Shown piece by piece: positions 33,146 to 42,016 of a DNA stretch of 64,000 nt. Made by a program: the position numbers and the translations under genes. The notes under the pieces were generated by a model. That model ran no database searches. It was not told where the DNA came from and saw nothing but the letters and a program-made list of their open reading frames with translations. The stretch spans positions 3,417,436-3,481,435 of the forward strand of contig NZ_JAGFPK010000001.1 in the NCBI RefSeq assembly GCF_017599385.1, in the 5' to 3' direction. Each line of letters opens with the position of its first letter. The first letter of the stretch is position 1. The DNA comes from Ciceribacter sp. L1K22. Its GTDB lineage: Bacteria > Pseudomonadota > Alphaproteobacteria > Rhizobiales > Rhizobiaceae.

Positions 33146-34624
33146 ATGAACGGTATCGCCAGCGCGGCGCTCAAATCCTTGCGGCGGCCAGATCTGCTCG
33201 AGCACCGGGCCTTTCTCAATGGAACCTGGATTGAGCGCGACAACACGATCTGCGTCAATGATCCGGCAACGCAAGAATGGCTTGGCGAGGTTGCGGCCTG
33301 TTCACTCGAGGACGCGGACGATGCAGTCGATGCTGCGGGACAGGCGTTCCTGGTCTGGCGAGACATGCTGCCGGTGGAACGAGGCACCATTCTGCGTGCT
33401 TGGGCAACTCTGATGCGTGACAATGCACGAGACCTCTCCGTCATCATAACCGCGGAACAGGGAAAGCCGCTGGCGGAGTCGGAGGGGGAGATATCCTATG
33501 CGGCGAACTTTCTCGATTGGTTCGCCGCCGAGGGCGAGCGAGCCTATGGTGAAACTCTTCCCAGCCATCTTCCAGAAGGCCGTATCTCAGTACAGATGCA
33601 GCCGGTGGGGGTCACTGTTGCCATCACGCCGTGGAATTTTCCGTCCGCTATGATCACCCGAAAAGCCGGTGCAGCACTTGCCGCCGGCTGCACGATGATC
33701 GTCAAACCTGCGCCTGAGACACCGCTTTCGGCACTGGCGCTCGCAAAACTTGCCGAGCAAGCAGGCTTGCCGTCCGGTGTGTTCCAGGTCCTGACTGGCG
33801 AAGCGGCCCCTCTCTCGCGACGACTGCTCGAACATACCGAGGTCCGGGCATTCTCCTTTACCGGTTCGACTGAGGTGGGGCGACTTCTGCTCACCCAGTC
33901 GGCCGCGACGATCAAGAAAGCCTCGCTTGAACTCGGCGGCCATGCGCCCTTCATTCTGTTCGACGATGCTGACCTGACGTCAGCGGTGAAAGGCTGCATC
34001 GGTGCGAAGTTCGCGACGTCGGGGCAGGACTGCCTCGCGGCCAACCGCATCTATGTGCAGCGCGGACTCTATGAGCGTTTTGTTGACGCTTTCGCCAAGG
34101 CGACTTCCGAACTCAAAGTCGGTCATGGCCTTGAGCCTGGCGTCGACATCGGGCCGATGACGCGCCCTTCTGTTGCCGAAAAATGCCGGCAGCAGATTTC
34201 TCAGGCCCTGTCGGCCGGAGCGCGCCTCGTGTGCGGTGGCCAGGACAGTCCCTTGGGCGGCGATTTCGTCATGCCGACGGTGCTGGCCGATGTCAGCGAC
34301 GACATGCTGATCGCACGGGAGGAAACGTTTGGTCCCGTCGCGGCGATATTGCCCTTCGAGGACGAGCGAGAGGTTCTGGCTCGCGCAAACGATACCGAAA
34401 TGGGCCTGGCGGCTTATCTCTATACCAATGATCTAGGACGAGCCATGCGCCTCACGGACAGGCTCGAATATGGCATGGTCGCCGTCAATACGCCAAAATT
34501 CACCGGCGCGCCGATACCCTTCGGGGGTTGGAAACAATCTGGCCTCGGTCGCGAAGGCTCGCGCCACGGCCTCCTTGAATATCTCGAGGCAAAATACGTC
34601 TGCTTCGGCAATCTTGCTGCTTGA
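33146..34624 (+). CDS. doeC: aldehyde dehydrogenase of ectoine catabolism (aspartate-semialdehyde to aspartate)
   Basis: A 492-residue GabD-like aldehyde dehydrogenase with PWNFPSAM, FTGSTEVGR, base Glu in SLELGGHAPF and catalytic Cys in TSGQDCLAANR; the C-terminal PFGGWKQSGLGREGS is intact. GAGGAG precedes the ATG. In ectoine breakdown DoeC oxidises aspartate 4-semialdehyde to aspartate. The assignment rests on position next to the class III transaminase and within the eut/ehu cluster. A TTG overlapping its stop leads into doeD. Confidence 0.85.
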   Translation: MNGIASAALKSLRRPDLLEHRAFLNGTWIERDNTICVNDPATQEWLGEVAACSLEDADDAVDAAGQAFLVWRDMLPVERGTILRAWATLMRDNARDLSVIITAEQGKPLAESEGEISYAANFLDWFAAEGERAYGETLPSHLPEGRISVQMQPVGVTVAITPWNFPSAMITRKAGAALAAGCTMIVKPAPETPLSALALAKLAEQAGLPSGVFQVLTGEAAPLSRRLLEHTEVRAFSFTGSTEVGRLLLTQSAATIKKASLELGGHAPFILFDDADLTSAVKGCIGAKFATSGQDCLAANRIYVQRGLYERFVDAFAKATSELKVGHGLEPGVDIGPMTRPSVAEKCRQQISQALSAGARLVCGGQDSPLGGDFVMPTVLADVSDDMLIAREETFGPVAAILPFEDEREVLARANDTEMGLAAYLYTNDLGRAMRLTDRLEYGMVAVNTPKFTGAPIPFGGWKQSGLGREGSRHGLLEYLEAKYVCFGNLAA

Positions 34625-34638
34625 AAGGATTTTCTCTC

Positions 34639-36042
34639 ATGAACGTCAATCTGACCCAAATCGCCGAGATGGACCGGAACGCCGTCCTGCATCCCTTCAC
34701 AAATCTCAAGGATTTCGCCAGCGGCAAGATCGGTGATCCCACCATCGTCGAGACGGGCAAGGGCATCCGGATTCAGGATGCCCACGGCAACCAACTGATC
34801 GATGGTTTTGCAGGCCTTTATTGCGTCAACGTCGGATATGGCCGGACCGAGGTCGCGGAGGCCATCTCTCGACAGGCCTATCGTCTTGCCTACTACCACT
34901 CATACGCCGCCCATACGACGGATGAACTTGCAATCCTGTCGGACCGCTTGGTCAAGATGGCGCCCGGAAATATGAGCAAGGTCTTCTACGGCATGTCTGG
35001 GTCTGATGCGAACGAGACACAGGCCAAGCTGGTCTGGTACTACAGTAATCTTCGCGGCAAGCCGAACAAGAAGAAGATCATCTCCCGCGAGCGCGGCTAT
35101 CACGGCTGCAGTGTCGTCTCCGGCTCGATGACCGGGATGAGTTTTTACCACGACCACATGGACCTGCCGCGAGCAGGTATTCTTCATACCGGCGCACCGC
35201 ACCATTATTGGGGCGCCGAAGCGGGCGAGACAGAACTCGAATTCTCCAGACGCCGCGCGGACGAACTTGAAGCGCTGATCCTGCGTGAAGACCCCGATAC
35301 TATCGGAGCATTTATCGCCGAACCTGTTCTGGGAACCGGTGGCATCACGCCGCCGCCTGAGGGTTACTGGGAGGAAGTCCAGAAAGTTCTCCGGAAGTAC
35401 GATATCCTTCTGATCGCCGATGAAGTCATCACCGGCTTCGGCCGCACCGGCTCCATGTTCGGATCGGAGCACTATGGAATCGAGCCGGACCTTATCACTG
35501 TGGCCAAGGGCCTGACATCGGCCTACTTCCCTCTCTCTGGCGCGATCGTCGGCGAGAAGGTCTACAAGGTCATGGAGGATGGCGCCGGACGCGTCGGCGC
35601 CTTTTCACATGGCTACACATATTCCGGTCATCCGATCGGCGCGGCGGCCGCGAATGCGGTTCTCGACATCGTCGAAAAGGAAGACCTCCCGGGCAACGCC
35701 CGCGAGGTCGGCGCTTATTTCCAGGCGCAACTGAAGGAGAAGTTTGCCCAGCTTCCCATCGTCGGCGAGGTTCGCGGCGTCGGGTTGATGGGCGCGATCG
35801 AGTTCGTCGCGGACCGTGAGAGGAAAACGCGTTTTGCCCCTTCGTTGACGGTTGGCGCGCGCGTCTCGAAGGCAGCCCGCAGCCGCGGTTTGATTGCAAG
35901 AGCCATGCCCCATGGCGACATCCTGGGCTTTGCCCCTCCCCTTGTCACGACGAAGGAGGAAGTCGACGAGATCGTCGCCATCGCCGAATCTGCCGTTCGC
36001 TCCGTCATGGACGAATTGGTGCGGGATGGGGAGAGCATCTGA
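34639..36042 (+). CDS. doeD: class III aminotransferase of ectoine catabolism (L-2,4-diaminobutyrate transaminase)
   Basis: A 467-residue PLP fold-type I enzyme with the phosphate-binding GSDANETQAK, the cofactor-stacking RGYHGCSVVSGSMTG, Asp in LLIADEVITGFGRTG and the PLP Lys in ITVAKGLTSAYFPLSG. DoeD moves the 4-amino group of L-2,4-diaminobutyrate to pyruvate or 2-oxoglutarate and gives aspartate semialdehyde, the doeC substrate. GAAAGGA supports ATG 34639. A generic omega-transaminase is the alternative, but the context favours doeD. Confidence 0.85.
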   Translation: MNVNLTQIAEMDRNAVLHPFTNLKDFASGKIGDPTIVETGKGIRIQDAHGNQLIDGFAGLYCVNVGYGRTEVAEAISRQAYRLAYYHSYAAHTTDELAILSDRLVKMAPGNMSKVFYGMSGSDANETQAKLVWYYSNLRGKPNKKKIISRERGYHGCSVVSGSMTGMSFYHDHMDLPRAGILHTGAPHHYWGAEAGETELEFSRRRADELEALILREDPDTIGAFIAEPVLGTGGITPPPEGYWEEVQKVLRKYDILLIADEVITGFGRTGSMFGSEHYGIEPDLITVAKGLTSAYFPLSGAIVGEKVYKVMEDGAGRVGAFSHGYTYSGHPIGAAAANAVLDIVEKEDLPGNAREVGAYFQAQLKEKFAQLPIVGEVRGVGLMGAIEFVADRERKTRFAPSLTVGARVSKAARSRGLIARAMPHGDILGFAPPLVTTKEEVDEIVAIAESAVRSVMDELVRDGESI

Positions 36043-36148
36043 CGCAGTGCCAATCCGGCGGAGGATGCCGATCCCTGCAGTGGCATACCCCCGTGGAAGA
36101 GCGGTAGCTGTGATTATTTGTAAGGCAATTGCAGCTTAGGATGCTTAT

Positions 36149-36172
36149 CGCTTCATCTTTTGATATGAAGCG
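36149..36172. promoter_or_regulatory. inverted repeat at the enuR start
   Basis: CGCTTCAT (36149-36156) and ATGAAGCG (36165-36172) pair perfectly across 8 bp and end on the GTG start of the regulator gene. This is a candidate autoregulatory operator or a translation-controlling stem. The rest of the 129-bp gap after doeD shows no gene. Confidence 0.55.
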
Positions 36173-37665
36173 TGCATAATGTCATGAAATTATCGTCCGT
36201 AGAATGGGACAATTTCATGCGCCGCGAAGCCAATCCTCCGATCCGCGATATCCTTACCGTCGCCAAGCCAGTGGTTTGGCGGCCTGTCCTTGCCAAGCAG
36301 AAGGGCGAGACGAAGCATGCCGCGCTGACGGAGCGCCTTATCGCGGATATCGAAGCGGGTGTTCTCAAGCCGATGGACCGTCTCCCGACGCATCGTGATC
36401 TGGCGCGCGATCTTGGGCTATCGGTCCAAACCGTCAGTCTTTCCTACAAGGAGGCTGAACGTCTCGGCTATCTCAGCGGCGAGATCGGTCGCGGTACCTT
36501 CGTAAAGGCGCGCGTGACAGATCGTGCCGGGCGCATGATGCTGGATCATAGCGCCAATGAGGTGCTCGATCTTTCCATCATTCGCGGTGTCTATCTCGAC
36601 GCGCATGAAAGTGCGTCCCGCGACGTCCTTCGCGAACTTTCAGATAGTGACAATGCGGAATTCATGAGGCCCTGCCGTCCCATCGCGGGTCTTGATCGGC
36701 ATCGGGAAACGGCCCGCACCTGGTTGCGAACGCTGAACGTCGATGCCAATGCCGAACGGATACTTGTCACCAACGGGGCGGCTCACGGCATCTTCCTCGC
36801 CTTGAGTTGCATCATACGTTCTGGTGACGTCGTCCTGTGCGAAAATCTGACCGATCACGGCATCATCGGTCTTTCCAACGTCCTTGGTTTCAGCCTCAAG
36901 GGGTTGCTCACCGACGATGAAGGTATCGTGCCGGACGCGTTGTCTGCCGCCTGTGCGGCAGGCGGCGTGCGGGCGTTGGTGCTCATTCCGACACTGAACA
37001 ATCCGACCGGCCACGTGGCGGGCGCGGAGCGTCGGCGCGAGATCGCCGCGATCGCCGAACGATATGGTGTTTTCGTTGTCGAGGACGAAGTCTATCGACC
37101 GATGATCGAGGAGGATCTACCTTCGATCACGGACATGATTCCCGATCTCGGCTTCTTCGTCACCAGCTTCACCAAGGCCGTCTTGACGGGTTTGCGTGTC
37201 GGTTATCTGGTCGTGCCGCGCGCCTATTCCATCCGGGCGGCCTCCATTCTGCGCGTCACGAGCTGGAGCGGCACCTATCTCAGCGGCGAGATCGCAACGC
37301 GCTGGATCGAGAACGGCGTGGCTCAGCGGTTGGTGGGCATCCAGCGCGTGGAAGCGCGAAAACGTCAGAAGGTCGCGATGGATATCCTGGGAGGCCATGT
37401 CGCCTCCAGCCATCCGCTCTCGCTTTGCGCCTGGCTTCGGGTTCCCCCTCACTGGACCGAAGAGAGCCTTGTTCGTTCGCTCGCCAACCAGAATGTTGCA
37501 GTTACGCCCTCTGAGCCCTTCATCGCCGGACCCGGCCACGGCGGCGGCATCCGCATTTGCCTCGGCGGGCGTCTTAATGATGCCAGCCTTGTCAAGGCAT
37601 TGACGACCGTTCGCCAGGCATTCGAGCAGTTGCCGCCAGTCTACGACATAGGCTCTATTGGTTAA
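36172..37665 (+). CDS. enuR: MocR/PdxR-type (GntR-aminotransferase fusion) regulator of ectoine catabolism
   Basis: A protein of up to 497 residues with an N-terminal GntR winged helix (LTERLIADIEAGVLKPMDRLPTHRDLA, then LSVQTVSLSYKEAERLGYLSGEIGRGTF) fused to an aminotransferase-like domain. That domain carries LIPTLNNPTGHV, VVEDEVYRPM and the PLP Lys K335 in SFTKAVLTGLRVGY. Known EnuR proteins bind N-acetyl-diaminobutyrate and diaminobutyrate through PLP and relieve repression of ectoine genes. GTG 36172 gives the longest form; an ATG at 36217, just before MRREANPP, gives a form 15 residues shorter. It sits upstream of eutB and downstream of doeD. Confidence 0.88.
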   Translation: MHNVMKLSSVEWDNFMRREANPPIRDILTVAKPVVWRPVLAKQKGETKHAALTERLIADIEAGVLKPMDRLPTHRDLARDLGLSVQTVSLSYKEAERLGYLSGEIGRGTFVKARVTDRAGRMMLDHSANEVLDLSIIRGVYLDAHESASRDVLRELSDSDNAEFMRPCRPIAGLDRHRETARTWLRTLNVDANAERILVTNGAAHGIFLALSCIIRSGDVVLCENLTDHGIIGLSNVLGFSLKGLLTDDEGIVPDALSAACAAGGVRALVLIPTLNNPTGHVAGAERRREIAAIAERYGVFVVEDEVYRPMIEEDLPSITDMIPDLGFFVTSFTKAVLTGLRVGYLVVPRAYSIRAASILRVTSWSGTYLSGEIATRWIENGVAQRLVGIQRVEARKRQKVAMDILGGHVASSHPLSLCAWLRVPPHWTEESLVRSLANQNVAVTPSEPFIAGPGHGGGIRICLGGRLNDASLVKALTTVRQAFEQLPPVYDIGSIG

Positions 37666-37677
37666 TGGGGATCAGAC

Positions 37678-37702
37678 AATGATTGAATCATTACAATATA
37701 AT
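37678..37702 (+). promoter_or_regulatory. eut promoter with embedded palindromic operator
   Basis: A consensus -10 box TATAAT (37697-37702) lies 30 bp before the eutB start. The 15-bp perfect palindrome AATGATT-G-AATCATT (37678-37692) occupies the -35/spacer region. A repressor here, most likely EnuR, would block RNA polymerase. The -35 itself (around 37673) is weak. Confidence 0.6.
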
Positions 37703-37731
37703 AATTGACATGATTTTACTTCGCTCTCAAC

Positions 37732-38751
37732 ATGACAATCATGAAGAGCGCGAACCTCAGCCGATTGACTGACACGGACATTCTGCCGGTGACCCTGGCG
37801 GACGTCAGGCGGGCGTCGCAGAGAATTAAGGGTCGCGTCGTCCGCACTCCTCTCGTTCACTCCCGCTCCCTGTCCGACCTTTCCGGTCACCCGGTGCATC
37901 TTAAGCTCGAAACCCGTCAGCCTATCGGCGCTTTCAAGTTGCGCGGCGCCATGAATGCCATTCTTGCTCTCGACGAGAAATCCCGCCGACGGGGCCTCGT
38001 GACGGCATCGACCGGCAATCACGGACGTGCGGTCGCGTATGCGGCGAGCGAGCTTGGCGTGCCGGCAACCATCTGCATGTCTTCCCTTGTTCCTGCCAAC
38101 AAGGTCGATGCGATCCGCGCCCTTGGCGCGGAGGTCCGGATCGTCGGTGTCTCGCAGGACGACGCTCAGGAAGAGGTCGAGCGCCTCGTTGAGGAACGAG
38201 GCCTGACCGCCATTCCGCCTTTCGACGACGTTGACGTTGTCGCGGGTCAGGGCACGATCGGCCTTGAAATCCTGGAGGAATTCTCGGATGTCGGCGTCTT
38301 GCTGGTTCCGCTGTCGGGTGGCGGTCTGGCCGGCGGAATTGCCGTGGCGATCAAAGAATTGCATCCACAGGTGCGCCTCATCGGCATCTCCATGGAGCGC
38401 GGCGCTGCCATGAATGCATCGATCGCTGCCGGACGGCCGGTGGCGGTTCGAGAGGAGGAAACACTCGCGGATTCCCTGGGCGGCGGGATTGGTCTCAAGA
38501 ACAAGGTCACCTTTCCGCTGTGCCGCAATCTGCTCGATGACATCGTCCTCCTGACTGAAAGCGAAATTGCAGCCGGTATCCGCCATGCCTGGCATGACGA
38601 AGGTCTGTCCGTCGAAGGTGCTGGGGCAGTCGGCATCGCGGCCATTCTGGCGAAGAAGGTCAAGCTGCCAGGTCCAACTGCGGTCATCGTGTCGGGTGCT
38701 AATATCGATCCGAAGCTTCATCAAAGGATTTTGGAAGGAGCCGAGGCATGA
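37732..38751 (+). CDS. eutB: hydroxyectoine utilization dehydratase EutB (threonine dehydratase-like)
   Basis: A 339-residue PLP fold-type II protein. The PLP Lys is in GAFKLRGAMNAI, the Asn loop is STGNHGRAVA, and the glycine-rich phosphate loop is PLSGGGLAGGIA. EutB acts with EutA and EutC in converting 5-hydroxyectoine towards ectoine, although the exact steps are not settled. No good Shine-Dalgarno precedes the ATG, which lies about 23 nt from the predicted transcription start. The stop overlaps the start of eutC (ATGA). Confidence 0.85.
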   Translation: MTIMKSANLSRLTDTDILPVTLADVRRASQRIKGRVVRTPLVHSRSLSDLSGHPVHLKLETRQPIGAFKLRGAMNAILALDEKSRRRGLVTASTGNHGRAVAYAASELGVPATICMSSLVPANKVDAIRALGAEVRIVGVSQDDAQEEVERLVEERGLTAIPPFDDVDVVAGQGTIGLEILEEFSDVGVLLVPLSGGGLAGGIAVAIKELHPQVRLIGISMERGAAMNASIAAGRPVAVREEETLADSLGGGIGLKNKVTFPLCRNLLDDIVLLTESEIAAGIRHAWHDEGLSVEGAGAVGIAAILAKKVKLPGPTAVIVSGANIDPKLHQRILEGAEA

Positions 38752-39761
38752 GCCGCATCGCGATCCTGACGGAAAGCGATCTCCGATCGGTCGTTCGACT
38801 GGACGTCACTGCGGTCGATTGTGTTGAGCAGGCGTTTGTGGCACTTGCGACCCAGGCCGTGGCCATGCCGCCTATCCTGCGGCTCGACATCCCCGAGTTT
38901 CGCGGAGAGGTCGACGTCAAGACGGCCTATGTCCCTGGTTTCGACGGTTTTGCGATCAAGGTCAGCCCCGGCTTCTTCGACAACCCGAAGCTCGGTCTCC
39001 CAAGCCTCAATGGGTTGATGATCCTCTTCAGCGCCAGAACAGGTTTGGTGGAAGCGCTTCTGCTGGACAACGGCTACCTCACGGATGTGCGCACCGCTGC
39101 GGCCGGAGCGGTTGCCGCGCGGCATCTATCGCGGAAAGACGCTTCCGTTGCAGCAATTTTCGGTGCCGGCATGCAGGCACGCCTGCAGTTTCAGGCCCTG
39201 ATGCTGGTTCGCTCGGTGAAATCAGCGCGCATATGGGCGCGCGATCGCGCAAAGGCAGGCAAACTGGCAGCGGATCTGGCCAGGGAGTACGGGATTGAAG
39301 TGGATGCAATCGCCGACGCGCGTGAAGCTGTAAGACACGCGGATATCATCGTCACGACAACGCCCGCCGAAAAGCCCGTCCTGATGGCTGACTGGTTGGA
39401 ACCCGGCCAGCACCTGACGGCGATGGGATCCGATGCCGAGCACAAGAACGAAATCGATCCAGCCCTCTTTGCCAAGGCTAGATACATCGCCGACCGCCTC
39501 AGCCAGACGCGCCTTCTCGGCGAACTGCATCACGCGATCGAGGTTGCTGCAGTCAACCCAGACCAGCACTTCGATGAACTCGGCGCGGTCATCGCTGGAA
39601 AGGTGCCAGGCAGAACGAGCGCCGAAGAAATCACCTTCGCCGACCTGACGGGCACGGGGGTGCAGGACACCGCAATTGCCAATCTGGCCGTCAGCCGGGC
39701 GCGGGATGCCGGATACGGACAGACAATCGATAACAAAATAGCCAAGGGAGACGCCGCGTGA
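38748..39761 (+). CDS. eutC: ectoine utilization protein EutC (ornithine cyclodeaminase family)
   Basis: A 337-residue member of the ornithine cyclodeaminase/mu-crystallin family with KTAYVPGFDGFAIKVSPGF, the dinucleotide-binding IFGAGMQARLQFQAL and the TTPAEKPVLMADWLEPGQHLTAMGSDAEHKNEI segment. It belongs with EutB in hydroxyectoine breakdown. It is coupled to its neighbours at both ends: ATGA with eutB and GTGA with eutD. Confidence 0.87.
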   Translation: MSRIAILTESDLRSVVRLDVTAVDCVEQAFVALATQAVAMPPILRLDIPEFRGEVDVKTAYVPGFDGFAIKVSPGFFDNPKLGLPSLNGLMILFSARTGLVEALLLDNGYLTDVRTAAAGAVAARHLSRKDASVAAIFGAGMQARLQFQALMLVRSVKSARIWARDRAKAGKLAADLAREYGIEVDAIADAREAVRHADIIVTTTPAEKPVLMADWLEPGQHLTAMGSDAEHKNEIDPALFAKARYIADRLSQTRLLGELHHAIEVAAVNPDQHFDELGAVIAGKVPGRTSAEEITFADLTGTGVQDTAIANLAVSRARDAGYGQTIDNKIAKGDAA

Positions 39762-40936
39762 GCGTGACGCTGAACTTTACTCGCGAGGAATACGCCGAGC
39801 GCCTTTCGAAAACCCGGCATGCCATGGAGGCGCAGGGGATCGATCTTTTGATTGTCACCGATCCGTCGAACATGCATTGGCTGACGGGATATGACGGCTG
39901 GTCCTTCTATGTTCATCAGTGCGTGCTCGTTCCGCCGAGCGGTGAACCGATCTGGTATGGCCGCAAGCAGGACGCCAATGGCGCCAAGCGCACCGCTTAT
40001 CTCGATCATGCCAACATCATCGGCTATCCGGATCATTACGTGCAGTCGACCGAGCGTCACCCGATGGATCTCCTGTCGCAGATCATCGACGAACGCAAAT
40101 GGTCGAGCCTCACGGTCGGCGTCGAGATGGACAACTATTACTTCTCGGCGGCAGCCTTCGCGTCATTGCAAAAGCACCTGCCAAATGCCCGCTTCAAGGA
40201 TGCAGCAGGTCTCGTCAACTGGCAGCGCTCCATCAAGAGCGCAACCGAACTCGACTATATGCGCAAGGCCGGCAAGATCGTCGAACTGATGCACAAGCGG
40301 ATCGTCGACGTCGTCGAACCCGGCATGCGCAAGTGCGATCTGGTTGCCGAGATCTACGATGCCGGCATTCGCGGCACTTCCGAATTCGGCGGAGACTACC
40401 CGGCCATCGTGCCGCTCCTGCCGTCCGGCGCCGATGCCTCTGCGCCCCATTTGACCTGGGACGACAACCCCATGCGTCTGGGCGAAGGGACATTCTTCGA
40501 GATTGCCGGCGCCTACAAACGCTACCATTGCCCCCTCTCCCGTACGGTCTTTCTGGGCAAGCCAACACAGGCCTTTCTCGATGCCGAAAAGGCAACCCTC
40601 GAAGGCATGGAGGCGGGACTTGCGGCTGCCAGACCCGGCAACACCTGCGAAGACATCGCCAACGCCTTCTTTGCCGTCCTCAAAAAGTACGGGATCATCA
40701 AGGACAACCGCACCGGCTACCCCATCGGCCTCTCCTACCCGCCGGATTGGGGCGAACGCACCATGAGCCTACGCCCCGGCGATAGAACCGAGCTCAAGCC
40801 TGGCATGACCTTCCACTTCATGACCGGCCTCTGGCTGGAGGACATGGGGCTGGAGATCACCGAAAGCATCGCGATTACGGAGAGTGGTGTTGAATGCCTT
40901 TCGAATGTTCCGCGGCAGCTGTTCGTGAAGGGCTGA
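39758..40936 (+). CDS. eutD: ectoine hydrolase EutD/DoeA (M24 family)
   Basis: A 392-residue pita-bread-fold (creatinase/prolidase-like) enzyme that opens the ectoine ring to N-acetyl-L-2,4-diaminobutyrate. The N-terminal creatinase domain (LLIVTDPSNMHWLTGYDGWSFY) precedes the M24 domain (SATELDYMRKAGKIVELMHK; IAGAYKRYHCPLSRTVFLG; LKPGMTFHFMTGLWLEDMGLEITESIAIT). As in known ectoine hydrolases, the classical metal-ligand Asp residues are replaced. It starts with GTG overlapping the eutC stop. Confidence 0.9.
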   Translation: MSVTLNFTREEYAERLSKTRHAMEAQGIDLLIVTDPSNMHWLTGYDGWSFYVHQCVLVPPSGEPIWYGRKQDANGAKRTAYLDHANIIGYPDHYVQSTERHPMDLLSQIIDERKWSSLTVGVEMDNYYFSAAAFASLQKHLPNARFKDAAGLVNWQRSIKSATELDYMRKAGKIVELMHKRIVDVVEPGMRKCDLVAEIYDAGIRGTSEFGGDYPAIVPLLPSGADASAPHLTWDDNPMRLGEGTFFEIAGAYKRYHCPLSRTVFLGKPTQAFLDAEKATLEGMEAGLAAARPGNTCEDIANAFFAVLKKYGIIKDNRTGYPIGLSYPPDWGERTMSLRPGDRTELKPGMTFHFMTGLWLEDMGLEITESIAITESGVECLSNVPRQLFVKG

Positions 40937-40940
40937 CATC

Positions 40941-41960
40941 ATGTTGACCGCCCTTCCCCGCCCCTCGCCGATCACCCCTTCCGTCGACTTCAACGCGAAG
41001 GGCGTACAGCACGGTCATTTGCGCCTGCCCTATAGCCGCGACGACAGCGCGTGGGGATCGGTCATGATCCCGATCTGCATCATTGCCAACGGGGAAGGTC
41101 CGACTGCTCTTCTCACCGGGGCCAATCACGGTGACGAATACGAGGGACCGGCGGCCCTCTTCGAACTGGCACAAACGCTTGATCCGGCTGAGGTCAACGG
41201 TCGTGTCGTTATTGTTCCGGCGCTCAACTATCCGGCCTTCCGCGCCGGCACTCGCACCTCGCCGATTGATCGCGGAAATCTCAACCGCAGCTTTCCGGGT
41301 CGCCCCGACGGATCTGTGACGGAGAAGATCGCCGACTATGTAACACGGTATCTCGTCCCGCTTGCCGACTTCGTACTCGATTTCCATTCAGGCGGAAAAA
41401 CGCTCGATTTCTTGCCCTATGCGGCGGCCCATGAGCTGGCCGACAAGACCCAGGAGGCACGCTGTTTCGACGCCGTTGCGGCCTTTGCAGCACCCTATTC
41501 GATGAAGATGCTGGAAATTGATGCCGTTGGAATGCTCGACACGACCGTCGAAGAGATGGGCAAGGTCTTCGTCACCACGGAACTGGGCGGTGCCGGCACA
41601 GCAAGTGCCGCTTCCATACAGATTGCCCGGAAGGGCAGTCTCAACCTTCTACGCCACGCGGGAATATTACCCGGCGCTCCCGACGTTCAGCGGACCCAGT
41701 GGTTGGACATGCCGTCGAGCGACTGCTTCGCCTTCGCCGAGGACGACGGTCTTGTCGCCTTTGTGCGTGACCTTGGCGAACAGGTCAAAGCTGGCGAAAC
41801 CGTTGCCCGCGTCTATCCCGTGGGCAAGACCGGCCTTGCGCCGATCGACTATCGAGCCGCCATCGATGGGGTGCTCGCGGCACGTCACGTGCCCGGCCTG
41901 ATCAAGGCCGGCGACTGCCTTTCCGTCATCGCTACGGTGACGGGAGAACCTGGCCGGTAA
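40941..41960 (+). CDS. eutE: N-acetyl-L-2,4-diaminobutyrate deacetylase EutE/DoeB
   Basis: A 339-residue zinc deacylase of the succinylglutamate desuccinylase/aspartoacylase family. Zinc ligands lie in GANHGDEYEGP (His and Glu) and DFHSGGK (His); RGNLNRSFPG supplies substrate-binding Arg/Asn, and the catalytic Glu lies in TTELGG. It releases acetate from N-acetyl-diaminobutyrate and gives L-2,4-diaminobutyrate for doeD. It begins 4 bp after eutD. Confidence 0.9.
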   Translation: MLTALPRPSPITPSVDFNAKGVQHGHLRLPYSRDDSAWGSVMIPICIIANGEGPTALLTGANHGDEYEGPAALFELAQTLDPAEVNGRVVIVPALNYPAFRAGTRTSPIDRGNLNRSFPGRPDGSVTEKIADYVTRYLVPLADFVLDFHSGGKTLDFLPYAAAHELADKTQEARCFDAVAAFAAPYSMKMLEIDAVGMLDTTVEEMGKVFVTTELGGAGTASAASIQIARKGSLNLLRHAGILPGAPDVQRTQWLDMPSSDCFAFAEDDGLVAFVRDLGEQVKAGETVARVYPVGKTGLAPIDYRAAIDGVLAARHVPGLIKAGDCLSVIATVTGEPGR

Positions 41961-42016
41961 AACGGCACAAGATCCGAAATGGACAAACAAAAACAATGAA
42001 CCAGAGGAGAATTCAA

